A stretch of DNA of 64,000 bases, taken from the NCBI RefSeq assembly GCF_030433685.1, contig NZ_JAROCF010000001.1, positions 3,720,001 through 3,784,000 on the forward strand, read 5' to 3'. The stretch is from Leifsonia williamsii (GTDB taxonomy: Bacteria; Actinomycetota; Actinomycetes; Actinomycetales; Microbacteriaceae). A model generated the notes under the pieces. The model did not search any database and was not told where the DNA came from. It saw only the letters and a list, made by a program, of their open reading frames with translations. The translations under genes and the position numbers were made by a program. Positions 14,671 to 21,581 of the stretch are shown here, piece by piece. Each line of letters opens with the position of its first letter. Within the stretch, counting starts at the first letter, position 1.

Positions 14671-17600
14671 TCAGTGCCCGAACAGCCAGCCGAGGATGCC
14701 GCCGATCACATCGACGATCCAGTCGATCAGGCCGTTGCCGCTGCCGTGGCCGTTGTCGGCCTTCACCTTGATGGTCGTCCAGCCGAGCACGTCGTTCTGG
14801 GCGTCCTGCACCGACAGCTTGTGGTTGCCGTTGCCGATGTCCTTCGGGAGGGTGAGCGTCAGCACACCGCTCGCCGGCACCTGCACCCAGCCGCCGCCGA
14901 TGTTCTGCGGCTGCGAGTAGGCCCAGACCGAGACCCACTGGCCGGCCAGCTTCTTCCCGACGGTGATCGAGATCTGCTCGCCCGGCTTGTAGGTCGCCTT
15001 GTCGGTGCTGACGAGACCCTCCAGGGCCTTCTTCAGCGCCGACTCCTTGGCGGCCTTCGGGTCCTTCGTCGGCTTCGGGTCGCCGGGCTCGGCGGCCGCC
15101 ACGGTGAGCGGCACCTGCACGGTCGTGCCCGTCGGGGTCGCCCGCAGCACCAGGCTGCTCGCGCCCGCCGCGTCGGCCGGGACCGTGAAGGTCACGGTCG
15201 CGTTGCCCGTGGCGTCCACCGCCGCGGTGCCGAGGGAGGCCGAGCTGCCCGCCCAGGTCAGCTCCAGCGCGGTGTTCGCCGGGCTGCCGAGGGAGGTCAG
15301 GTTGAGACCCTTCACCTGGAACGAGACCTGCTGGCCGCGCTGGAGGGTGCCCGTCGGCACGCCGGTCACGCCGACGCCGCGCTTGGCGAAGTCGGGCGAC
15401 ACCGGGCTGTGCTGCTGGAGGTAGCCGATCCACGCGTCCCGGTCGATGAGACCCGAGTCGCGGGTGTCGCTGCCCACGAAGGCGCGGAAGTTGTCCCCGC
15501 CCTGCAGCAGGAACGAGAACGACCCGATCCGGTACGACTTCGCCGGGTCGATCGGCTGCCCGTTCACGAGGATGCTCGTGATCCGGTCGCCCTCGGGGCG
15601 GGTCTCGTCGAACGTGTAGTTCACGTTCTTCGAGAGGCCGAGCGCGAGGAACGGCCGGCTGGGCACGGTGCCGTCGGCGTTGCGCTGCCACTGCTGCTCG
15701 AGCGCCTGCTTGAACTGGGCCCCGGTCAGGGTCGTGGTCCACAGGTTGTTCACGAACGGCAGGACCGCGTTCGCCTGGGCGTACGTGATCGAGCCGTCGG
15801 TGCCGTACAGCAGCTCGGCGCGCAGGCCGCCCGGGTTGACGACGCCGATCTCGGCGCCGCCCAGCTCGGCCGGCTTGAGGGTGTCGAGCAGCGAGTCCGC
15901 GACGAGGCCGCCGAGGGTGGACTGGCTGGCGCGGTCGTCACGCAGGCCGTTGGCGTAGGCCGTCGTGATGTCCGCGGTGACCGAGCCGACCTTCTGGTTG
16001 CCGATCACGGCCGCGTCGGCGAGCGCCTTGTCGACGATCGTCTTGACCTGCGCGACCCGCGGGTACGCCGCGACCAGCGCGTCGTCCGCGTCGGTCGTGC
16101 GGGCCACGTTGCGGGCCGTGTGGGCCGTCACCGTGTCGGTGTCGGGGTCGACGGTGAGCTGCACCTGGCCGATGTTCTCGCCGTAGCTGCCGGTCTGGAC
16201 GACCGGACGGGTCGCACCGTCGACACCGGGCACCGGGGCGTCCCACGCGTACTGCTTGTGGGTGTGGCCGGTGAAGATGGCCGCGACCTTGTTGGAGGTC
16301 TTGGTCACGATGTCGGCGAAGGCGCCGCCCGCGGCGACCTCCTGCTCGAGGGTCGCGCCGTCCGGCGTGCCGGCTCCGGCGCCCTCGTGGTACTCGGCCA
16401 CCAGCACGTCGGCCTCGCCGTTGGCGGGGTCGCCGTCGGTGAGCTCGCCCGCGACGCGGTTGACCGCCTCCACCGGGTCGCCGAAGTCGAGGTCGGCGAT
16501 GCCGCCCGGCGAGACCAGGGTCGGGGTCTCCTGCGTGACGGCGCCGATGACGCCGACCTTCAGGCCGTCGACCGTGAACACGGCGTACTCGGGCAGGGCC
16601 GGGTCCTTCGTGCCCTTCTTGTAGACGTTCGCGCCGAGGTAGCTGACGTCGGCCGCGTCTTCCACCCGGCCGGTCAGGTCGGCGAAGCCCTTGTCGAACT
16701 CGTGGTTGCCCACCGAGCTCGTCTTCAGGCCGAGCGCGTTCAGCACGTCGAGCGTCGGGATGTCGCCGGCCGAGGCCGAGGCGAACAGGGAGGCGCCGAT
16801 GTTGTCGCCGTCCGAGAGGAAGAGGGTGTTGCCCTCGCCGCCCTCGGCGCGCAGCTTCTCGATCGTGCCCGCGAACTTCACGGTGTTGCTGTCGATGCGA
16901 CCGTGGAAGTCGTTGATGTTCAGCAGGTTCAGCGTCACGGGCGCCGCCTTCAGGCCGAGGCCCACGACGATCGGGTCGTGGTCGCTCGACCGGTACGGGT
17001 CGGCCGCGTAGAAGTTCGTGACGTTGTAGTTGTACCGGCTGTACTCCAGCGCGATGGACTCGCCCGAGTTGATGTTCCACACGTCCGCGCCGGTGATGGT
17101 CCTGTTCATCGCGGGCGAGGCGAGCACGTGGTCGAGCGAGCCGACCGTGCCGTCGAACGAGTAGGTGTACTTGCTCGTGCGGGTGCTCACCTGGTCGACG
17201 TAGCCGGCGTCGGTGAGGACCGTGATCGGGTCCTCCTTGAGGTAGGCGTTGAAGTCGCCGATCAGCAGCACCTTGTCGGTGCCCAGCGTCTTCTGCCGCT
17301 CGTCCGAGAACGCGACCAGAGCCTTGGCCTGGGCGACGCGGGAGGCGTTGGAGGCGCCCTGGCCGTCGCCCTGGTCGGCGTCGGCCCCGCTGCCCGAGCC
17401 CTTCGACTTGAAGTGGTTGACGATCGCGATGAACGTCGAGGAGTCGCCGGCGCCGACCTTCTTGAAGGCCTGCGCGAGCGGCTGGCGCGCGTTCGAGAAC
17501 GCGGCGTCGTCGAGGATCTTGGCGTCGCCGACCGGCTCGGCGGTCGCCTTCTTGTAGATGAAGGCGGTGCGGATGACATCCTCGGTGGCGGGGAGCTTCG

Positions 17601-19476
17601 ACGGCGACTTCACGTACGCCCAGACCTCGCTGCCGGCGGCGGCGTTGAGTGCGGCGACGAGCTTCGAGAGCGCGTCGTCGCGGTCCTTGCCGAACCGGGC
17701 CGAGTTCTCGATCTCCTCGAGCGAGACGACGTCGGCGCCGAGGCCGTTGATGGCCGCGACGATCTTGTCCTGCTGGCGCTTGAGGTCGTCGGCGTCGGCG
17801 GCGCCGCGGGCGTCGCAGCCGGAGTTGACGGTGACCTTCTCGCCGGCGCGGTCGGTGTAGTAGGTGCAGCCGCTCAGCTGGTCGCCGGTCGTGGTGAAGT
17901 AGTTCAACACGTTGAACGTGGCCAGGCGCAGGTCTCCGCCCACGTTCTCCGGCGCCGCGGTGCGGGTGTTGCCGAAGGTGACGGGCTGCACGTCGGCCGC
18001 GTCGGCCGGGGTCAGCTCGGCGACGGGCTGGAACTTCCAGGCGTCGTTGCGGTAGTCGAGGATGACCGGCTTGGTGAAGGTGACCGGCTCGCCGACGCGT
18101 ACTGGGTTCTGCAGCGACACATACGGCAGCGGCTTGGCCTTGTTCGCCGCGCTGCCGAGGAAGTTGGTCGAGCCGCCGTCATCGAGGATGACGCCGCGGG
18201 CCTTCACATCGGCCACGGCCGCCGCGTACTCGGGCGTGCCGGGGCGCGCGACCTCGGTCGGCTGCACGAGCGGCTTGTCGCCGGCGGCGAGGCCCACCTC
18301 GCCGTACTGGTTGGTCGAGTACGTGTCGGTGACGGTGAACGCGCCCTGCGGGGCGAGCAGCATGCCCTCGAGGCCCTCGCGCTGCGCGTCGGTGGCCGGG
18401 AGGCCGACCGTGGCGGGCGTGGGAGCGGCGACCGTGCTCTTGTCGAGCTGGTCGACCTTCGTGGCGGTGAGCTCGGTGAGGCCGTTGAACTCGCTGACCG
18501 CGCCGGTGACTTGCACGTAGTCGCCGGTCTTCACCGCGGCGGCGGAGGAGGAGCCGTACACGAAGACCGCGTCGGACGCGGTGTGCGTCGCCAGGTCGAC
18601 AGCGCCTCCGGTGCCGGGGGTCTGGAGGTAGAAGCCGTTGAAGCCGCCCGTCGCGTACTGCGCGGTGACGATGCCGGCGGTCGTGACCGTCTGGCCCGCC
18701 TTGGGGCTGGCGTCGCCGGTGCCCTGCAGCTCGGCGATCGTGATCGCGCCGGCCGGGGGACCCGGGTCGCCGCCGTTGCCGGGGTCGGTGCCCTCGCCCG
18801 GGTCGGTGCCGGGGTCGCCGCCGGTCGACGACGAGTTCTGCGGCGTGATGGTGGCGTTCAGGGAGAAGTCGGCGCTGTTGTCGTCCGCGTCCTTGAAGGA
18901 GGTGCGGTTCAGCGACTTCACGTCGCTGTTGGCCGTGGGGGCGGTCGCCTTGGCGGTCTCGAAGGTGTTGGAGGTGCCGTAGCCGAGGAGGTCGGCGACG
19001 TCGGCGTTGCCGGTCACCGAGCCGGTGGGCAGGGTGAGCGCCGTGGCCTTCTTCGCCAGGATGAGCGTGCCGGTGGTGCCGCTCGGGTTGAGGCCGTTCG
19101 CCGCGGCGTCAGGCGTCGGGAGGGCCTGGCCGTTCGTGCCGTTGGAGCCTCCTGCCACCAGGTAGTAGCCCTTGGCGGCGATCGAGCCGGAGAGCGGGAC
19201 GACGCCGTTCGCGGCGCCCGTGCCGGTCGCGGAGCGGTACTGCACGCTCCAGCCGCCCAGGTCGACGGCGGCGTCGCCCGGGTTGTACAGCTCGACGAAC
19301 TTGTTCGTGTAGGCCGCGCCGGCGCTGCCGCCGGAGAGGTAGGCCTCGTTGATGACGACACCGGTGCCGTCGGTGCTCGCGAGCGCAGGGGCCGCGACGA
19401 TCGGGGCGGCGGCCAGGCCGGCGCCGACGATGGTGGCGGTGGCGACGCGCCACAGCCTCCCCAGTCTGGTTGACAT
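14671..19476 (-). CDS. Secreted ExeM/NucH-type endonuclease fused to 5'-nucleotidase
   Basis: 1601 residues. A signal peptide (residues 1 to about 34, cleavage near APALA) precedes a lamin-tail domain (about 35-150), an OB-fold (about 245-345), an endonuclease/exonuclease/phosphatase domain (about 515-845: ATFNVLNYF, SLEEIEN, LIGDFNAY, SSDHDPIVV), a metallophosphatase domain (about 850-1110: NINDFHGR, SDGDN, GNHEFDKG, GHTHK), a 5'-nucleotidase C-terminal domain (to about 1345) and two Ig-like modules. It would degrade extracellular DNA or RNA and strip phosphate from the nucleotides. ATG 19476 follows GAGGAGAAGA. There is no sorting motif; the hydrophobic end (DWIVDVIGGILGWLFGH) may aid retention. 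Fusion of both activities makes it a complete nucleic-acid scavenger. A possible PHO-type box lies upstream. Confidence 0.9.
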   Translation of the reverse strand: MSTRLGRLWRVATATIVGAGLAAAPIVAAPALASTDGTGVVINEAYLSGGSAGAAYTNKFVELYNPGDAAVDLGGWSVQYRSATGTGAANGVVPLSGSIAAKGYYLVAGGSNGTNGQALPTPDAAANGLNPSGTTGTLILAKKATALTLPTGSVTGNADVADLLGYGTSNTFETAKATAPTANSDVKSLNRTSFKDADDNSADFSLNATITPQNSSSTGGDPGTDPGEGTDPGNGGDPGPPAGAITIAELQGTGDASPKAGQTVTTAGIVTAQYATGGFNGFYLQTPGTGGAVDLATHTASDAVFVYGSSSAAAVKTGDYVQVTGAVSEFNGLTELTATKVDQLDKSTVAAPTPATVGLPATDAQREGLEGMLLAPQGAFTVTDTYSTNQYGEVGLAAGDKPLVQPTEVARPGTPEYAAAVADVKARGVILDDGGSTNFLGSAANKAKPLPYVSLQNPVRVGEPVTFTKPVILDYRNDAWKFQPVAELTPADAADVQPVTFGNTRTAAPENVGGDLRLATFNVLNYFTTTGDQLSGCTYYTDRAGEKVTVNSGCDARGAADADDLKRQQDKIVAAINGLGADVVSLEEIENSARFGKDRDDALSKLVAALNAAAGSEVWAYVKSPSKLPATEDVIRTAFIYKKATAEPVGDAKILDDAAFSNARQPLAQAFKKVGAGDSSTFIAIVNHFKSKGSGSGADADQGDGQGASNASRVAQAKALVAFSDERQKTLGTDKVLLIGDFNAYLKEDPITVLTDAGYVDQVSTRTSKYTYSFDGTVGSLDHVLASPAMNRTITGADVWNINSGESIALEYSRYNYNVTNFYAADPYRSSDHDPIVVGLGLKAAPVTLNLLNINDFHGRIDSNTVKFAGTIEKLRAEGGEGNTLFLSDGDNIGASLFASASAGDIPTLDVLNALGLKTSSVGNHEFDKGFADLTGRVEDAADVSYLGANVYKKGTKDPALPEYAVFTVDGLKVGVIGAVTQETPTLVSPGGIADLDFGDPVEAVNRVAGELTDGDPANGEADVLVAEYHEGAGAGTPDGATLEQEVAAGGAFADIVTKTSNKVAAIFTGHTHKQYAWDAPVPGVDGATRPVVQTGSYGENIGQVQLTVDPDTDTVTAHTARNVARTTDADDALVAAYPRVAQVKTIVDKALADAAVIGNQKVGSVTADITTAYANGLRDDRASQSTLGGLVADSLLDTLKPAELGGAEIGVVNPGGLRAELLYGTDGSITYAQANAVLPFVNNLWTTTLTGAQFKQALEQQWQRNADGTVPSRPFLALGLSKNVNYTFDETRPEGDRITSILVNGQPIDPAKSYRIGSFSFLLQGGDNFRAFVGSDTRDSGLIDRDAWIGYLQQHSPVSPDFAKRGVGVTGVPTGTLQRGQQVSFQVKGLNLTSLGSPANTALELTWAGSSASLGTAAVDATGNATVTFTVPADAAGASSLVLRATPTGTTVQVPLTVAAAEPGDPKPTKDPKAAKESALKKALEGLVSTDKATYKPGEQISITVGKKLAGQWVSVWAYSQPQNIGGGWVQVPASGVLTLTLPKDIGNGNHKLSVQDAQNDVLGWTTIKVKADNGHGSGNGLIDWIVDVIGGILGWLFGH

Positions 19477-19516
19477 TCTTCTCCTCGGTCGGTGAGGTGC
19501 TGGTGATCCGGGCGCC

Positions 19517-19560
19517 ACCCTAGGAAATGCGGGGAACGGGCCGCTGACCCTTCTGTGAAC
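19517..19560 (-). promoter_or_regulatory. Putative promoter with PHO-box-like direct repeats for the nuclease gene
   Basis: On the minus strand GTTCACAGAAG (19560-19550) and GGTCAGCGGCC (19549-19539) are adjacent 11-nt units that both start G(T/G)TCA, the pattern of actinobacterial PhoP boxes. They cover the -35 position of a possible -10 TAGGGT (19522-19517). Unit 2 matches only partly, so this is tentative. Confidence 0.4.
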
Positions 19561-19686
19561 GTACAGAAAACTCGTTCGGGGGTAGACCGCTCATTTGAGC
19601 AGACATGCGTTTTCACGCCCATGCGGGTGGGACCCGGTCGGGGGTCGTGGCGCGCGGATGCTATACGCGCGGGCCATGATGGGAGG

Positions 19687-20592
19687 ATGCGCATCGACGA
19701 GATCGCCCAGTTCCGCGCGCTGGCCGCCGAGGGGTACCTCGCGCTGGCCGCCGACGCGCTCGGCATCTCGCAGTCGACGCTGTCGCGGACCCTGGCGAAG
19801 CTGGAGGCGGAGGCCGGCGTCGAGCTGTTCGACCGCCGCCGCGGCCGGCTCGAGCTGAACCAGTACGGGGAGATCCTGCTGGCCCACGCCGTGCGCGCCG
19901 AGACCGAGCTCGAGAACGCCAGGGCGCGCATCGACGCGCTGCGCGACCCGTCCGGCGGCACGGTCTCGATCGCGTACGTGTCGTCGTTCGGCGGCTGGCT
20001 CATCCCCCGGGTCGTGCGGGAGTACCGGGCGCTGTTCCCCGACATCCGGTTCGTGCTGCGCGGCGGCACGGCCGACACCGTGCTCGACGCGCTGCGAGAG
20101 GGATCGGCGGACCTCGCCTTCCTCAGCCCGGACCCGCGCGACCCCGACATCGACTGGCACCCGCTGACCGCCGAGCGGCTGGTGCTCGGTGTGCCGGTCG
20201 GGCATCCCCTCGCCGATCGCGCGAGCGTGACGGTCGCGGACCTCGACACGGTGGAGCTGGTGGCTCTGCGGCCGGGGTCCGGCCTTCGGCACATCGCCGA
20301 CGCGTACTTCTCGGCGCACGGCGTCGTCCTGGACCCGGTCATCGAGGTGACCGAGCTCGCGACCCTGCGCGCGCTCGTGCGCGACGGCGTCGGCGTCGCG
20401 CTCATCCCCGACGCGCCGGCCGACCCCGGCATCGTCGCCGTGCCGCTCGCCGACGAGGCGTCGCGGATCGTGGGGCTCGCCCGCAACCGCACCCGGTCGG
20501 AGTCGGCGGCCGCCGCGCAGTTCGCGCGCTTCGTTCGCGAGGAGTACGCAGTGCTGCCGGAGGAGGACCGGCGCGGAGAACCGACCGCGTAG
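19687..20592 (+). CDS. LysR-family transcriptional regulator
   Basis: 301 residues. The N-terminal HTH reads IAQFRALAAEGYLALAADAL, GISQSTLSRTLAKLEAEAGV, then ELFDRRRGRLELNQYGE. The periplasmic-binding-type effector domain begins near 90 (GTVSIAYVSSFGGWLIP). It resembles the CynR/YbhD-like branch; no ligand can be assigned. It is divergent from the secreted nuclease. TATACG at 19662-19667 gives a short leader. A GCTCA-TT-TGAGC palindrome at 19589-19600 in the shared region is a candidate site. Confidence 0.9.
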   Translation: MRIDEIAQFRALAAEGYLALAADALGISQSTLSRTLAKLEAEAGVELFDRRRGRLELNQYGEILLAHAVRAETELENARARIDALRDPSGGTVSIAYVSSFGGWLIPRVVREYRALFPDIRFVLRGGTADTVLDALREGSADLAFLSPDPRDPDIDWHPLTAERLVLGVPVGHPLADRASVTVADLDTVELVALRPGSGLRHIADAYFSAHGVVLDPVIEVTELATLRALVRDGVGVALIPDAPADPGIVAVPLADEASRIVGLARNRTRSESAAAAQFARFVREEYAVLPEEDRRGEPTA

Positions 20593-20593
20593 A

Positions 20594-20998
20594 ATGGTTC
20601 TCGCTCCGGACAGCGGCGTCCTCCCGCCCCATCACCTCCGGGAGCCTCCCATCAGCAGAGAACTGCGCGTCCACTTCGTCGTCCGCGACCACCTCGGCTC
20701 GGTCACCACCCTCTTCACGTCCGAGGGCGTCGTCGACGCCGCCGCCGCGGTCGCCGACATCGAACGCGGCGCCGTCGCCTACGTGACCGGTCACGACACG
20801 TGGTCGCGCGTCCCGGTCAAGACCATGTCGGGCCTCGGCGGCGGCTTCCTGTTCGCCAACTGGGACGGCACCGGCCGCAACAACCTGCACGACCTCGCCG
20901 CCGACCCGCCGACGATCGCGAGCGCGTGCGTGCACGTGCGACCGCAGCGCCAGGGGCTGTGGCGGCGGGTCCGCGGGCTGATCGCCGGGCGGGCCTAG
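20594..20998 (+). CDS. Hypothetical protein with uncertain start
   Basis: Up to 134 residues: RELRVHFVVRDHLGSVTTLF, a helix GVVDAAAAVADIERG, then AYVTGHDTWSRVPVKTMSGL, FLFANWDGTGRNNLHDLA and a basic tail RPQRQGLWRRVRGLIAGRA. I do not recognise the family. The only ATG (20594) lies inside a -10-like TAGAAT (20591-20596), so true translation probably begins downstream, perhaps at ATC (codon 20) behind GGGAG, or at CTG (codon 24). The stop TAG shares the CTAG palindrome (20995-20998) with the stop of the convergent gene. Confidence 0.6.
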   Translation: MVLAPDSGVLPPHHLREPPISRELRVHFVVRDHLGSVTTLFTSEGVVDAAAAVADIERGAVAYVTGHDTWSRVPVKTMSGLGGGFLFANWDGTGRNNLHDLAADPPTIASACVHVRPQRQGLWRRVRGLIAGRA

Positions 20999-21468
20999 CA
21001 GGAGTCGGCGAAGAGGCGGCGCGGGCGCTCGGGGTCGAGGTCGTCCAGCAGCACCGACGCGACCTCGCGCGGCGCACCGAGCGGATCCTTGCGGCCGGTC
21101 GAGACGAACGACCAGTCCGCGCTGCGCTCCGGGTCGTGCTCGACCCAGAGCGAGAAGTTGAAGAAGCCGCGGAAGGCCGGCTCCAGGAGGCCAGGACCGT
21201 CGACGACCAGCACGCCCTCGTGCGTGCGGAACGGCACCACGACCTCCTGCCGGAACGCGTCGGGATCGGTACCCGCCGCGACGCTCGCACGCTCGACCGT
21301 CTCGCCGGCAGCGCGCAGGGCGGCGCCGAGGTCGTCGGCGGCGGAGGCGGGGTCGGCGCCGGGCACCCCGGTGACCGCGATGAAGCGCGGGCCGCGCGTG
21401 TAGTGCTGGTGGAACTCCGCCGCGATGCCCTCGTAGAAGGCGGCGCGGTCGGTGGAGGTGTCGGTCAT
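20995..21468 (-). CDS. Uridine-kinase-like protein with degenerate P-loop
   Basis: 157 residues. The order of elements follows uridine/pantothenate-kinase-like NTPases: strand FIAVTG, a P-loop position reading GVPGADPASAADDL, a central Asp-rich segment AAGTDPDAF, strand VLVVDGPGLLEPAFRGFFNF, then SLWVEHDPE. The Walker A Lys-Thr/Ser is missing, so ATP binding is doubtful. A -10-like GATACT ends 6 nt before ATG 21468, suggesting a leaderless message. It may be a regulatory or substrate-binding relative of such kinases. The family link is judged by eye. Confidence 0.65.
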   Translation of the reverse strand: MTDTSTDRAAFYEGIAAEFHQHYTRGPRFIAVTGVPGADPASAADDLGAALRAAGETVERASVAAGTDPDAFRQEVVVPFRTHEGVLVVDGPGLLEPAFRGFFNFSLWVEHDPERSADWSFVSTGRKDPLGAPREVASVLLDDLDPERPRRLFADSC

Positions 21469-21504
21469 GGGGCGAGTATCCCACCGAATGCCGGTGGATG
21501 CCCC

Positions 21505-21573
21505 GCCGAGTCGTGACATCGTGTCGCTTCTCGCGCCGAGTCGCGACATCCTGTCACGACTCGGCGCGAGAAG
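21505..21573. repeat. Self-similar intergenic element C, terminator of the lectin/Ig gene
   Basis: GCCGAGTCGTGACAT (21505-21519), GCCGAGTCGCGACAT (21535-21549) and the inverted TGTCACGACTCGGC (21552-21565). The second and third copies form a 22-bp stem with one mismatch and a 3-nt loop (21527-21573), ending 8 bp after the surface-protein stop. The first and third copies could form the competing stem. The spacing of the two direct words is 30 bp, the same as in element B. Confidence 0.75.
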
Positions 21574-21581
21574 GGTGTCCG

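Noticed and set aside
14632..19473. A 1613-codon open frame on the plus strand
   Set aside because: It is antisense to the nuclease/nucleotidase gene, composed of Arg/Val/Gly-rich sequence without family motifs; the minus-strand frame has signal peptide and enzyme motifs.
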